DNA from: Planctomycetales bacterium
Lineage (GTDB): Bacteria > Planctomycetota > Planctomycetia > Pirellulales > Lacipirellulaceae
Length of the DNA: 42,085 bases
Assembly (NCBI GenBank): GCA_020427155.1
Contig: JAGQOW010000023.1
Span: forward strand, 1 to 42,085
Direction of reading: 5' to 3'
Position 1 is the first letter of the stretch, and each line of letters opens with the position of its first letter. A program made the position numbers and the translations under genes. A model generated the notes under the pieces. The model searched no databases. It saw only the letters and a program-made list of their open reading frames with translations, and was not told the DNA's origin. Of the stretch, positions 1 through 9,215 are shown piece after piece.

Positions 1-54
1 ACAATGACTGCAGGAGGCCCGCTATAGCAAAGGAGTAAGTCGGCGAGCAGAAAT
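1..54. other. window edge, no gene seen
   Basis: This short stretch lies downstream of the small minus-strand gene and holds no start, stop pair or structure that I can support. Confidence 0.3.
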
Positions 55-216
55 TCAATTGGCGTCGCTAGTGTCGCCGGTGTCGATTTCCAGAGGGCCT
101 TTGATGTCTTCCATTTCGGCCGGGGGAAGACCCAGCACGCGAATCAGGCAGAAAGCCAGCAAGCAGAGTACGGAGCCGACCGACAAGAACATGATGATCC
201 AACCCGCTTTGTTCAT
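55..216 (-). CDS. small single-pass membrane protein, MetS-like partner of NSS transporter
   Basis: A 53-residue protein starting ATG at 216 and ending TGA at 57-55. It begins MNKAGWIIMFLSV and has one hydrophobic helix (about residues 5-30) followed by an acidic, soluble tail rich in D and E. It starts 24 bases after the stop of the transporter gene on the same strand, so the two are very likely co-transcribed. Known background: some bacterial transporters of this family, such as the methionine carrier MetP of Corynebacterium, need a small subunit called MetS. I infer the same role from size, topology and position, not from residue-level similarity. It could instead be an unrelated small membrane protein. 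Confidence 0.7.
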   Translation of the reverse strand: MNKAGWIIMFLSVGSVLCLLAFCLIRVLGLPPAEMEDIKGPLEIDTGDTSDAN

Positions 217-240
217 AGCAACGCTCCTTACGTGGGAAGA

Positions 241-1782
241 TTAGTCGATGTTGTCAAAGCGTCCCTCTGCCTGCCAGCGCTGGCCAGCAATGCGGATCAG
301 CAGCAGGAGGAAGACAAGAATTGTCCCAATGAATAAGACGGAATAAAGCGGCACGCCACCTCCGCTGATCACCCGAACGTAGTCGGGCCCCTTGGTGAAG
401 CAGAAGCCAATAAAGACGGCAAGCAGATAGACGGGAGTGACATACTTGAGCATCAATTGAACAAACCAGGGAACGCGGATATGGGCGCCAAGGTGAAGTT
501 CTTGGTGCCCGCGCTCGATGCCAAACATCCAGCCGTAGATGACCGCCTGAATCATGGCGAGGATGAAAATCAGCATGGTGCCGATCCAGAAATCAAACGT
601 ATCGAGCGCCAGCATGCCCTGGGAGAAATAGACGACAAAGCCGCAGCCCAGTGCGGAAATCAGTCCCAGCAACGTAGCCGAGGCATGACGTTTAAGGCCC
701 AAGCCTTCCTCAAAGAATGCGATAACGGGCTGTAGCATGGAAAGGCTGCTGGTGATAGCGGCAATGAAGAGCATGAAAAACCACAGGAAGCCAAAGAACT
801 GCCCCCCCGGCATGACGGCGAAGACGTTGGGCAAAGCGTTGAATCCCAAGCCGAAAGTCCCTTGGGACTTAGCGGAGGCACCTAAGAAGATAAAAGCCGC
901 TGGGAGCGTGATGAGTCCGCCCAGGCAGACTTCGAAGAACTCGTTCATGCTGCTGGAGGTCAAGCCGCTGAGGGCGACGTCGTCGGACTTGCGCAGATAG
1001 CTGGCATAATTGATGACAATTCCGAAGCCAACGGACAGGCTGAAGAAGATTTGGCCCGAGGCGGCCAGCCAGGTCTCCCAACGCCAGAGATACTCGGGAT
1101 CGGGATTCCACATCGCGCCGAGGCCTTCGACCACTTTGTCGGTGCCGAGAGTGAGAACACGGGCTAAGACACAGAGTGCACAAACGACCATGAGCGGCAT
1201 GGCCACCTTGCAGAAGCTTTCGATGCCTTTGGTCACCCCACGATAAATGAGTACGAAGTTGAGGGCGAAAGTGACGAGCAGCAGCAACAGAAGTTGCGAA
1301 CCTCCCGTTGCGAATAGCGCCCCGTCTTTTTCGATCCCCACGAACTTGTCGAAGAACGCACCGTATGCCGCGGAATCCTCTCCGAGCATCAATTTGCCGG
1401 TAAGGTAATTAAAGGCATAGCCGAGGCACCAGGCTTCGATCACCACGTAGTACATGTAGATGACCAGCGGGATCAGGAGAGCCACGGCGGCGAGGTACTT
1501 AGAGATCGGGTTGCGCCAAAGGATTTGGAAAACGCCTGGAGCCGAGTTGAAGCCTCTGGTGCCGCCATAGCGTCCCATGGTCCACTCGGCCCAGCAGAGG
1601 GGGATTCCCAAGACGAGCAAGGAGATGAAGTAGGGCAGCATGAAGGCGCCGCCCCCGTTTTGGGCGGCCTGCCCGGGAAAACGGAGAAAGTTGCCTAGCC
1701 CGACGGCAGAGCCAGCGACGGCGAGAATGACCCCGATTCGCGAGGCCCATTGTTCTTTGCCGTGGTGGTCTTGACTGGCCAT
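241..1782 (-). CDS. sodium-dependent transporter, neurotransmitter:sodium symporter (NSS/SNF) family
   Basis: A 513-residue inner-membrane protein with about 12 hydrophobic segments. The first helix carries the family hallmark, roughly [20 protein letters not shown] (residues 20-45), which in this family forms the sodium and substrate site around an unwound helix. Members import amino acids or amines with sodium. The start is ATG at 1782 because a good ribosome site (GGAGG) lies 8 bases upstream and the family hallmark follows at the usual distance; an upstream in-frame ATG at 1893 would add 37 unlikely cysteine- and arginine-rich residues. The small membrane gene follows 24 bases downstream. 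The substrate cannot be told from the sequence. The gene is divergent from the SufR-like regulator. Confidence 0.92.
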   Translation of the reverse strand: MASQDHHGKEQWASRIGVILAVAGSAVGLGNFLRFPGQAAQNGGGAFMLPYFISLLVLGIPLCWAEWTMGRYGGTRGFNSAPGVFQILWRNPISKYLAAVALLIPLVIYMYYVVIEAWCLGYAFNYLTGKLMLGEDSAAYGAFFDKFVGIEKDGALFATGGSQLLLLLLVTFALNFVLIYRGVTKGIESFCKVAMPLMVVCALCVLARVLTLGTDKVVEGLGAMWNPDPEYLWRWETWLAASGQIFFSLSVGFGIVINYASYLRKSDDVALSGLTSSSMNEFFEVCLGGLITLPAAFIFLGASAKSQGTFGLGFNALPNVFAVMPGGQFFGFLWFFMLFIAAITSSLSMLQPVIAFFEEGLGLKRHASATLLGLISALGCGFVVYFSQGMLALDTFDFWIGTMLIFILAMIQAVIYGWMFGIERGHQELHLGAHIRVPWFVQLMLKYVTPVYLLAVFIGFCFTKGPDYVRVISGGGVPLYSVLFIGTILVFLLLLIRIAGQRWQAEGRFDNID

Positions 1783-2043
1783 CGAAATCCTCCGGATTTG
1801 AGAAGCGTTGGTCGAAATGACAAAACCCAGCTTGCAGCATCGGCAGCATCCCAGGCCAGAAAGTCCTGCAATCAGCCCGGGCGAGATATGCACCTTGTAG
1901 CGAATAAGGTGTTTTAGATCAACATGTTACGTCCACAGGAGAAGGTGCAGCTATTTTTCACATGTCGAGTTGTTTTTATTCCAGGAATTGATACGATACC
2001 GCATATAGGTAGCTTTCAGATACTTAGCAGCTTTTGGCAGAAA
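1783..2043. promoter_or_regulatory. divergent intergenic region, NSS transporter / suf locus, with candidate operator
   Basis: This region must hold promoters for both directions. Two ACATGT palindromes occur at 1922-1927 (inside AACATGTT, 1921-1928) and 1960-1965. A weak plus-strand promoter may be TTGTTT (1970-1975) and TACGAT (1992-1997), 16 bases apart. Just after it lies the inverted repeat TACC-N7-GGTA at 1997-2011, which would overlap the transcription start and so suits a repressor such as SufR. These are visual matches only. None equals a characterised SufR site that I can name with confidence. Confidence 0.3.
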
Positions 2044-2733
2044 ATGTTCGGCAGCATGGTTTCAGAACCACACGAAACTGCAGCTGGATCCCTAACGGAT
2101 CGCAGCATTCTCGAAACCTTGCGCCGGCAGGGAAAGCTGACGATCAACGAGTTGGTAGAGATCAGCGGAGTTACTGCCACCGCGATTCGTCAGCGGTTGA
2201 GCCGGTTGATGGAACAGGGTTTGGTGGTTCGGCAGGCAGAATCTCGCGGTCGGGGACGTCCGACTCACTGCTATTCGCTGTCAGCCTCGGGCCAGCGGAT
2301 TAGCGGCAACAATTTCCAGGACCTGGCAGGGGCGTTGTGGTCGGAGATCAGGGCGGTCGAAGATCCCGCAGTTCGCCAGGGACTGCTGAAGCGCATTGTG
2401 GCACGTATGGCGGACGGATATCGGGATCGAATTCAGGGAGTCAACTTGCTGGAGAAGATGAAGTCGCTGGTCGGCTTGATGCATGAGCGGGATGTGCCGT
2501 TTGAGATTTCGGGCGAAGATCCTTCACTACCGGTGCTGACCGCCTGGGCCTGCCCTTACCCGGAGCTGGCGGAACAGGATCGGGCGATCTGCTCGATGGA
2601 AAACATGTTGTTCTCAGAGATCCTGGGCGAGTCGGTACGATTGAGCGGTTGCCGACTCGACGGGGAAAGCTGTTGCACCTTTGTGGTAGGAGCTCGCACT
2701 GCCAGCGCAGAACCAGCCCCTTCGCCTATTTAG
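2044..2733 (+). CDS. sufR: SufR-like iron-sulfur sensing transcriptional repressor
   Basis: A 229-residue DNA-binding protein. An N-terminal winged helix-turn-helix (about residues 18-80: SILETLRRQGKLTINELVEI, then ATAIRQRLSRLMEQGLV, ending in a GRGRP wing) is followed by a helical domain. The C-terminal part has the spaced cysteines of SufR-type regulators: one in ACPYPEL, one in AICSMEN, one in LSGCRL and the CC of GESCCTF. In known SufR proteins such cysteines bind a 4Fe-4S cluster and the protein represses the suf operon when Fe-S is sufficient. Position at the head of sufCBD supports this. The start is uncertain: ATG 2044 or 2056 both have poor ribosome sites, and an ATG at 1924 would add an unlikely 40-residue leader. 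Confidence 0.8.
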   Translation: MFGSMVSEPHETAAGSLTDRSILETLRRQGKLTINELVEISGVTATAIRQRLSRLMEQGLVVRQAESRGRGRPTHCYSLSASGQRISGNNFQDLAGALWSEIRAVEDPAVRQGLLKRIVARMADGYRDRIQGVNLLEKMKSLVGLMHERDVPFEISGEDPSLPVLTAWACPYPELAEQDRAICSMENMLFSEILGESVRLSGCRLDGESCCTFVVGARTASAEPAPSPI

Positions 2734-2868
2734 AACCTAGCGATTTAGCATGCGGAATGATAACCTTGAGCGATTCGGCGCGGGGTGGGTTTGTCCACCT
2801 GGGAAGGCAGTTCATTTGCTCGACAAAATCTTTCCTCACGTATAGAGAAACACTCAAAGGATGCGGTT

Positions 2869-3489
2869 ATGACCCAGCCATGGATTGAAGGACGTTTTGA
2901 AGAGAACGTCATAACGACGACTGTCGAACAGGCGATTAATTGGGCGCGGCAATCGAGTATTTGGCCGATGACGTTTGGGCTGGCATGTTGTGCGATCGAG
3001 ATGATGGCAGCCGGAGCCAGCCGGTACGATATGGATCGATTTGGCGCCGGAGCATTTCGTGCGACGCCCCGGCAAGCAGACCTGATGATTGTGGCTGGTA
3101 CGGTGACGTACAAGATGGCCAGCCGCGTGAGGCGACTTTACAACCTGATGCCCGATCCGAAATTTGTTATCGCGATGGGCGCCTGCACCGTCGGCGGCGG
3201 GCCGTATTTCAAGTACGGCTATCATGTGGTAAAGGGTGTCGACCTGGTGGTTCCAGTCGACGTTTATGTGCCGGGCTGTCCTCCGCGTCCCGAGTCGTTA
3301 CTTGAAGGACTGATGCGGATTCAAGATAAGATCAAAGGCCACAAGATTGGCAAGGTCGCCGGCAGCGCGGGTACGGCCCAACGGGGACGGAAGCTGGAAG
3401 ATGAGTTGCCTTTGCCGCATCACAGCGGTTATGTGGCGGCTCCGGCAGACTCGGAACCGTTGTTTGGTCATCAGAAGATTACGGGGTGA
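2869..3489 (+). CDS. nuoB: NADH-quinone oxidoreductase subunit B (complex I, N2 cluster subunit), orphan
   Basis: A 206-residue protein. All four cysteines that bind the tetranuclear N2 cluster in NuoB are present: the adjacent pair in GLACCAIEM, one in MGACTVGGG and one in VPGCPPRPE. The core also has the usual [16 protein letters not shown] and [14 protein letters not shown]. In complex I this subunit passes electrons to quinone at the membrane junction. The start is ATG at 2869 with AAGG about 8 bases upstream, placing the family core at normal distance; an in-frame ATG at 2785 is less likely. The last 45 residues, rich in K, R and P, are longer than in E. coli NuoB. No other complex I gene is in the window. 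It lies between sufR and sufC, which is unusual. Confidence 0.9.
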   Translation: MTQPWIEGRFEENVITTTVEQAINWARQSSIWPMTFGLACCAIEMMAAGASRYDMDRFGAGAFRATPRQADLMIVAGTVTYKMASRVRRLYNLMPDPKFVIAMGACTVGGGPYFKYGYHVVKGVDLVVPVDVYVPGCPPRPESLLEGLMRIQDKIKGHKIGKVAGSAGTAQRGRKLEDELPLPHHSGYVAAPADSEPLFGHQKITG

Positions 3490-3593
3490 GAATGAATTGC
3501 TTGTGGCGAGTTTATTGACTTCGGGTCGACTTGGCAGTCGACGCGATATTGGTTGCTATTCTGAATTTCGAAAAACGAACAACGCATTGGACG

Positions 3594-4412
3594 ATGGCTG
3601 AAACACTGAAGATTACCGACTTGCATGTCGCGGTCGAAGGCAAGCCGATTTTGCGCGGGGTGAATCTCACGATAAATCGCGGGGAAACTCACGCGTTGAT
3701 GGGGCCCAACGGTTCGGGGAAGAGCACGTTGGGCTTTGCGGTTATGGGGCACCCCGGTTACGAGATTACCAGCGGATCGATTTCGCTGAACGGGGAAGAG
3801 ATCGCCGAGTGGGATGCGACGCAACGATCGCGAGCGGGAATCTTTATGGCTTTCCAGCGACCGATGGCAATCCCGGGCGTGAAGCTGGCCGACTTTCTGC
3901 GTCATGCGACTACGAACGTCCGCAATCCAGAACGTAGAGAGGGCGCCGAGCTGATTCCGATGCGTCAGTTCCGCAAGGAATTGACCGAAAAGATGGAGCA
4001 TTTGCGAATGGATACGGAGTTCGCCCGCCGGTATGTCAACGACGGCTTCTCGGGGGGCGAGATGAAGCGAGCTGAGATTCTACAGATGGCCATGCTGCGG
4101 CCGAAGTTTGCAATTCTCGACGAGACCGATAGCGGCTTGGATGTCGATGCAGTGAAGCTGGCAAGCGAGAGCATTGCCGAGATTGGTGGCGACCAGATGG
4201 GCATACTCATCATCACGCACCACGACAAGTTGCTGGAACGCAATGCACCGGATTTCACCCATGTCATGCTGGGCGGAAGAATCGTCGAGACGGGCGGCAT
4301 CGAATTAGCCACAGAGTTGTATACCGAGGGTTACGACCGTATTCGAGCAGCTTATCCTGAAGCTGCCGAGGCAGAGCAAGAGATGGTCGGCAAGGAAGTC
4401 GAGGCAGTTTAG
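3594..4412 (+). CDS. sufC: Fe-S cluster assembly ATPase SufC
   Basis: A 272-residue soluble ABC-type ATPase. Walker A is GPNGSGKST (about residue 39), the ABC signature is FSGGEMKR, Walker B is FAILDETDSGLD, and the H-loop histidine is in IITHHD. The DETDSGLD form is typical of SufC, as opposed to DEP in transporters. It energises the SufBCD scaffold that builds Fe-S clusters in the cytoplasm. The start is ATG at 3594, giving the standard SufC N-terminus (MAETLKITDLHVAVEGKPIL); an upstream ATG at 3531 would add 21 residues unlike the family. The ribosome site is weak. sufB follows after 124 bases. Confidence 0.95.
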   Translation: MAETLKITDLHVAVEGKPILRGVNLTINRGETHALMGPNGSGKSTLGFAVMGHPGYEITSGSISLNGEEIAEWDATQRSRAGIFMAFQRPMAIPGVKLADFLRHATTNVRNPERREGAELIPMRQFRKELTEKMEHLRMDTEFARRYVNDGFSGGEMKRAEILQMAMLRPKFAILDETDSGLDVDAVKLASESIAEIGGDQMGILIITHHDKLLERNAPDFTHVMLGGRIVETGGIELATELYTEGYDRIRAAYPEAAEAEQEMVGKEVEAV

Positions 4413-4536
4413 AAATAAATCGAAGCACTACGACCCGACACAAAGAACCAGCTGAGCGTTTGTTGTCGTGTCCGTCCCGGCGGGCTTGCTAGATTCAACT
4501 GGCAACTTGATAGTTTTCGAGAAGTAGCAGAGGCAG

Positions 4537-5946
4537 ATGATGGCAACCGATGTGACTGAAGAAAACGCTTTAGGCGAGATCAATAAGTACGACTTTGTGA
4601 CGCCGTCGCACGACGTGTTCAAGGCGGAGAAGGGCTTGAATGCGGACATTGTGGCACAGATTTCAGAGATGAAACGCGAGCCCGATTGGATGCGTGACTT
4701 TCGGCTGGACTCGCTGAAGATTTTCGAGTCGAAGCCGATGCCCAAGTGGGGCGGCAATATTGCGATCAATTTTCAGGACATCTACTACTACCTGAAGCCT
4801 GCCAACGAGCAGGGGAGAACCTGGGACGACGTGCCGCAGGAGATCAAAGACACGTTCGATAAACTGGGGATTCCCGAAGCAGAGAAGAAGTATCTGGCGG
4901 GAGTGAAAGCGCAGTTCGAGAGCGAGGTCGTCTACGGTTCGCTACAAGAGGATCTGGGAAACCAGGGGGTGCTCTTTACCGACACCGATACGGCAGTTCG
5001 AGAGCACCCTGAGATCTTGCGTGAGTATTTTGGCAAAATCATACCGCCGACGGACAACAAGTTTGCGGCACTTAACTCGGCGGTTTGGTCTGGCGGGTCG
5101 TTTATATATGTGCCGCCGGGGGTGAAGATCGACTTCCCGTTGCAAGCGTATTTCCGCATCAATGCCGAACAGATGGGGCAGTTTGAGCGGACTCTCATCA
5201 TCGTCGACGAAGGGGCAGAAGTGCATTATGTCGAAGGTTGCACCGCCCCGATGTACACGACCGAGAGCCTGCACTCGGCAGTGGTCGAGGTGATCGTCAA
5301 GAAGAACGGACGGTGCCGATATACGACGATTCAGAATTGGGCGAACAACATATACAACCTGGTGACTAAACGGGCAATGGCCTACGAGAACTCGTTGATG
5401 GAATGGATCGACGGCAACCTGGGAAGTCACCTGACCATGAAATACCCGGCTGTGTACATGATGGAGCCGGGCGCGCGGGGCGAGATACTTTCGATTGCCT
5501 TTTCCTCGAAGGGCCAGCATCAGGACGCAGGAGCGAAAGTAGTACATTGTGCTCCCAACACGAAGAGTCGCATCATCTCGAAGAGTATTAGCAAGAACGG
5601 CGGGCGCAGTAGCTACCGCGGGCTGTGCAAGGTGGAAGACGGTGCAACCGGCTGCAAGAGCAACGTCGTGTGCGATGCGTTGATTCTCGATCCGGACAGT
5701 CGGAGCGACACCTATCCCTATATCGAGGTCGAAGAGCAGGACGTGCAGATCGAGCACGAAGCGAGCGTCTCGCGAATCGGCGAAGAGCAGTTGTTCTACT
5801 TGATGAGCCGCGGGCTGACTGAGGCTGAAGCGAGTTCGATGATCGTGAGCGGTTTTATCGAACCGTTGATCAAAGAGCTGCCGATGGAATACGCGGTAGA
5901 GATGAATCGGCTAATCGAATTGCAAATGGAAGGTAGCGTAGGCTAG
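4537..5946 (+). CDS. sufB: Fe-S cluster assembly scaffold SufB
   Basis: A 469-residue SufB with the characteristic right-handed beta-helix core (for example [20 protein letters not shown] and [19 protein letters not shown]). The cysteine-bearing segment [20 protein letters not shown], the C of VVCDALILD and the conserved [11 protein letters not shown] are present. With SufC and SufD it forms the scaffold on which clusters are built. The length is normal for the family. The start is ATG 4537, directly followed by a second ATG at 4540; AGAGG lies just upstream. It is followed by sufD after 65 bases. Very secure. Confidence 0.97.
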   Translation: MMATDVTEENALGEINKYDFVTPSHDVFKAEKGLNADIVAQISEMKREPDWMRDFRLDSLKIFESKPMPKWGGNIAINFQDIYYYLKPANEQGRTWDDVPQEIKDTFDKLGIPEAEKKYLAGVKAQFESEVVYGSLQEDLGNQGVLFTDTDTAVREHPEILREYFGKIIPPTDNKFAALNSAVWSGGSFIYVPPGVKIDFPLQAYFRINAEQMGQFERTLIIVDEGAEVHYVEGCTAPMYTTESLHSAVVEVIVKKNGRCRYTTIQNWANNIYNLVTKRAMAYENSLMEWIDGNLGSHLTMKYPAVYMMEPGARGEILSIAFSSKGQHQDAGAKVVHCAPNTKSRIISKSISKNGGRSSYRGLCKVEDGATGCKSNVVCDALILDPDSRSDTYPYIEVEEQDVQIEHEASVSRIGEEQLFYLMSRGLTEAEASSMIVSGFIEPLIKELPMEYAVEMNRLIELQMEGSVG

Positions 5947-6011
5947 GCGCCATCGGCTTATCCGACTTCTTTATGAACCATGTGAATGCGACCGGAAGTG
6001 ACATTAGATTC

Positions 6012-7319
6012 ATGAGCAGTACGTTGGCCCCCGCAGGTTTTACGCAAGAAACTTTTGACGCCTTCATGGCGACTCGTGAGGAGCCGAGTTGGCTTGTCGA
6101 TTTGCGGCAGTCGGCCTGGTCGCGTTTTAACGAATTGGCGATGCCCTCGGGACGCGAAGAAGAGTGGATGCGTACCGATATCCGGATGCTGAAGCTGAGC
6201 CAGTACTCGCTGAGCACCGAGGTGGCAGCCATTGAAACGCCGCAGGGATTGCTGGCTGAGGGCGTCGAGTTGGGCGGCAGGACGGTTTCGGTGGATAGTC
6301 ACACGACCGAAAGTGAGCTTGCAGATCGTCTAGCCGATCAGGGCGTGCTGTTTGGCAGCCTCGACACGTTGGTTGCCGAGCATGGCGATAAGCTACGGCC
6401 CTATATTGAGCGTAAACTCGTAGACCCATTGTACGACAAGTTTTCTGCGTTGAACTCTGCTTGTTGGAGTGGCGGCAATTTGCTGTTCGTGCCCCAAGGC
6501 GTGCAAGTCGAGGAGCCGCTGCATTGTCTTTCGGTTCTGTCGGACGGCGGCGTCGACCTGGGCAAGACATTAGTCATTCTGGAACAGGGCGCAGAGGCGA
6601 CGCTGTTGGCCGAAACCGCCAGCGTCGGCGCCGAGAGTGGCGGCCTGCACTGTGGTTCGATCGAACTGATCGTTGAGCGGGGAGCACGGCTGCGGTATGT
6701 CAATCTGCAGAACTGGAGCCATCGAGTTTGGCACTTTGCCCATCAGATGGGGCATGTCGGAGCAGGCGGCAAGCTGCAATGGACGATTGGGGCGTTGGGC
6801 AGTCGGCTGGCCAAGGTGAATCAGCGAGTTGCGCTTACCGGCAGCGATGCGGAAGCACAGGTCAATGGCGTCATGTTCACCCAAGGCAAGCAACACCTGT
6901 GTTACAACACTCATCAGCACCACCAGGCGCCGTATTGCCAGAGCGATCTGCTTTATAAGTCTGCCTTGCAAGACCATTCGCGCACCGTCTGGCGGGGGAT
7001 GATCAAGGTTGACAATGCAGCTCAGCGCACGAATGCATACCAGCGGAATGATAATCTGATGTTGGCCCCGACTGCACGGGCCGACTCGATTCCGGGGTTA
7101 GAGATCGAGGCAGACGATGTACGTTGTACACATGGCAGCACCTCGGGCCGAGTGGACGACGAGCAACTGTTCTATGCAATGACGCGCGGCTATACACGAC
7201 AAGAGGCAGTGCGGATGATCGTCACCGGTTTCTTTCAGCAGGTGTTTGATCGCATTACGATTGAGAGCGTTCGGGAGGCGCTGGGCGAAGCAATTGGACA
7301 GCGTGTCCAGCAGTTGTAA
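6012..7319 (+). CDS. sufD: Fe-S cluster assembly protein SufD
   Basis: A 435-residue paralogue of SufB and third member of the SufBCD complex. The N-terminal helical domain (WLVDLRQSAWSRFNELAMPS, residues 25-60) is followed by the beta-helix with GNLLFVPQGVQVEEPLH, and it ends with the family's GSTSGRVDDEQLFYAMTRGY and ARMIVTGF-like region (here AVRMIVTGFF). The SufD-type histidine is in the RADSIPGLEIEADDVRCTHG segment. The start is chosen at ATG 6012, where the protein (MSSTLAPAGFTQETFDAF) matches family length; an in-frame ATG at 5973 adds 13 residues and cannot be excluded, since GGAAG sits 13 bases before 6012. Confidence 0.93.
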   Translation: MSSTLAPAGFTQETFDAFMATREEPSWLVDLRQSAWSRFNELAMPSGREEEWMRTDIRMLKLSQYSLSTEVAAIETPQGLLAEGVELGGRTVSVDSHTTESELADRLADQGVLFGSLDTLVAEHGDKLRPYIERKLVDPLYDKFSALNSACWSGGNLLFVPQGVQVEEPLHCLSVLSDGGVDLGKTLVILEQGAEATLLAETASVGAESGGLHCGSIELIVERGARLRYVNLQNWSHRVWHFAHQMGHVGAGGKLQWTIGALGSRLAKVNQRVALTGSDAEAQVNGVMFTQGKQHLCYNTHQHHQAPYCQSDLLYKSALQDHSRTVWRGMIKVDNAAQRTNAYQRNDNLMLAPTARADSIPGLEIEADDVRCTHGSTSGRVDDEQLFYAMTRGYTRQEAVRMIVTGFFQQVFDRITIESVREALGEAIGQRVQQL

Positions 7320-7413
7320 GTCCCTGCAAAATGCTTTCTGAGATCAAACCGATTTCTTTGGCGCCTTTCGCAAGAACTGCTCGCACACTACTTGTTAATG
7401 AGGATGAGTTTCG

Positions 7414-7734
7414 TTGGCCGAGTTTGTCGCAGTAGCAGATAGTTCTGAAGTTTCCGATGGCAGTTCGCTGCTGGTGGAGGTCGAGGAACAACTGATTGTA
7501 TTGATTCATGCAGCGGGGCACTTCTATGCCCTGGACGACGTTTGTACTCACGATGGCGGGCCGTTGAGCGAGGGGCCGATCGATGCAGCTGCGGGAACGA
7601 TTGCCTGTCCGCGGCATGGAGCGAAGTTCGACGTAAAAACCGGCTCTGCAGTGACAATGCCCGCCACCAGTGCGACGATAGTGCACGAGGTGAAGGTCGA
7701 GAACGGGCGAGTGTATGTGCGGTTGAACCGTTGA
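7414..7734 (+). CDS. Rieske-type [2Fe-2S] ferredoxin
   Basis: A 106-residue Rieske protein. The two cluster-binding boxes are visible: CTHDGG (Cys and His) and CPRHGAKFD (Cys and His), separated by 16 residues, as in small ferredoxin partners of non-haem oxygenases. It is soluble with no signal peptide or membrane anchor, so it acts in the cytoplasm. The start appears to be TTG at 7414: AGGA lies 9 bases upstream, and no in-frame ATG precedes the conserved core. Its place between sufD and the SufT-like gene is a layout known from other suf operons, where a Rieske protein may donate electrons or be a client. Its exact role is not shown. Confidence 0.88.
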   Translation: MAEFVAVADSSEVSDGSSLLVEVEEQLIVLIHAAGHFYALDDVCTHDGGPLSEGPIDAAAGTIACPRHGAKFDVKTGSAVTMPATSATIVHEVKVENGRVYVRLNR

Positions 7735-7798
7735 ATTGACTCCGCCGATCTGCCAGATCGCGGCTAATTCGGCTACAGGTGATTTGAGGAGATTGGCT

Positions 7799-8116
7799 AT
7801 GGCTCTTGCAGAAGATACCGTGCGAGAAGCTCTAAAGCAGGTGATCGACCCGGAATTGTTCGTGAATATCGTTGACTTGGGCCTAATCTATGAGATCAGT
7901 ATCCGTGAAGCGGAGGGAGAGAAGTACGACGTGCAAGTGGACATGACGATGACGAGTCCTGCTTGCCCGGCTGGTCCTCAGTTGCTGGGACAATCCAAGG
8001 AGTTTGTTGGCAGATTGGAGGAGGTCAACGAAGTGGATGTCCGATTGGTGATGCATCCGCCCTGGACGCCAGATCGCATGACCGAGGATGCGCGCGACCA
8101 GTTAGGCATTTTTTAA
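7799..8116 (+). CDS. SufT-like MIP18 family (DUF59) Fe-S carrier/assembly protein
   Basis: A 105-residue protein of the MIP18/DUF59 family. The family core is visible: ALKQVIDPELFVNIVDLGLI, then DMTMTSPACPAGPQL with the conserved reactive cysteine, and a C-terminal VMHPPWTPDRMTEDARDQLG. Members such as SufT take part in late Fe-S maturation, and others such as PaaD mature metal enzymes. The start ATG 7799 has a strong ribosome site (GAGGAG). It closes the suf locus; the next gene begins 45 bases later. A PaaD-like role in oxygenase maturation is possible because of the Rieske neighbour, but the sufBD context favours SufT. Confidence 0.88.
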   Translation: MALAEDTVREALKQVIDPELFVNIVDLGLIYEISIREAEGEKYDVQVDMTMTSPACPAGPQLLGQSKEFVGRLEEVNEVDVRLVMHPPWTPDRMTEDARDQLGIF

Positions 8117-8161
8117 GTTCGCCGTGTGTTGCATGGCAACACGGTTCAGGGCGATTATTCC

Positions 8162-9184
8162 ATGCATGTCTTCCTCTATGAATGGATTACCGGCGGGGGC
8201 CTGGTCGAGGAGACAGGGGCGTTGCCCGACTCGCTGTTGACCGAGGGGGCGGCGATGCTTGCGGCGCTGGCGGCAGACTTTGTGTCAATCGAGGGAGCGC
8301 GGGTCTCGGTTCTGCGAGACATTCGGCTTGATGCGTTGCCGCTGCCAGATTGTGAAGTGATCGAAGTCTATTCCAAGTCGCATCATCGCGAGGAACTGGA
8401 ACGACTTGCAGCCGAGGCGGATCATACTTTGGTGATTGCGCCGGAGATCGACCATATTCTCAGCTATACAAACGATTGGGTTCGCCGCGTTGGGGGCCGC
8501 TTGCTGGCCGGTTCTGAAGAGTTTGTTTTGGTCGCGGCCGACAAACATCAAACTGCTTTGCGGCTCGAACGAGCAGGCATCCCTACACCGGCCGCCGTAT
8601 TATTGGACGCCGACGAAGAGAAATTGCCAACTGATTTCACCTACCCCGCCGTATTGAAGCCGGTGCATGGGGCAGGGTCTCAGCATACCTTGCTGGTAGC
8701 CGGCTCGCGTGATACACCGCCGCCCTACCCTTGGCCGCGACGGCTGGAGAGGTATTGTCCGGGGCTGGCTTGCAGCGTGGCGTTTCTGTGCGGACCCGAG
8801 CATCGAGTTCCGCTACCCGCCTGTCGGCAGCATCTCAGCACAGATGGCCGATTTGCGTATCGCGGCGGCTCGCTTCTGGTAGAACCGGATCTGGCTCAAC
8901 GAGCTACAGAATTGGCTGAGCGGGCGCTCGCAGCCTTGCCGCCGGCATTAGGCTTTGTGGGAGTAGATTTAGTGCTTGGCAAAGCCGCCAATGGCGCGGA
9001 AGATTACGTCATCGAAGTGAATCCGCGATTGACTACCTCGTATGTAGGGCTGCGAGCTGTGAGCGAGGACAATCTGGCTGCCGCCATGTTGGCCAACGCG
9101 GCAGGCCGGAACGAAAAGCCTCGTTTTTGTGACAGCCAGATTGAGTTCTTTACCGACGGAACAATTCGAATTCCTCTGAAGTGA
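8162..9184 (+). CDS. mfnD: ATP-grasp ligase, MfnD-like (tyramine/tyrosine-glutamate ligase of methanofuran synthesis)
   Basis: A 340-residue ATP-grasp enzyme. The N-terminus MHVFLYEWITGGG matches the start of the COG1821 ligases. The ATP-grasp core has PAVLKPVHGAGSQ (nucleotide lysine and glycine loop) and the metal-binding EVNPRLTTSYVGLR near residue 290. In archaea MfnD joins glutamate to tyramine in methanofuran synthesis. Homologous ATP-grasp genes occur in C1-transfer gene clusters of methylotrophs. The next two genes are the likely MfnF and MfnE, which strongly supports this reading. The start is ATG 8162 with AGGG upstream; an in-frame ATG at 8126 is less likely. The actual amino substrate in bacteria may be tyrosine in place of tyramine. 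Confidence 0.75.
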   Translation: MHVFLYEWITGGGLVEETGALPDSLLTEGAAMLAALAADFVSIEGARVSVLRDIRLDALPLPDCEVIEVYSKSHHREELERLAAEADHTLVIAPEIDHILSYTNDWVRRVGGRLLAGSEEFVLVAADKHQTALRLERAGIPTPAAVLLDADEEKLPTDFTYPAVLKPVHGAGSQHTLLVAGSRDTPPPYPWPRRLERYCPGLACSVAFLCGPEHRVPLPACRQHLSTDGRFAYRGGSLLVEPDLAQRATELAERALAALPPALGFVGVDLVLGKAANGAEDYVIEVNPRLTTSYVGLRAVSEDNLAAAMLANAAGRNEKPRFCDSQIEFFTDGTIRIPLK

Positions 9185-9215
9185 GATATCTCTCCAGGTG
9201 CTTGGACAATCAACT

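Noticed and set aside
59..244. Small plus-strand reading frame near the window start
   Set aside because: The opposite strand encodes the better-supported membrane protein with a start at the right distance after the transporter.
4942..5757. Long minus-strand reading frame opposite sufB
   Set aside because: It mirrors the codon pattern of sufB on the other strand; its predicted protein is rich in H and R with no family features.
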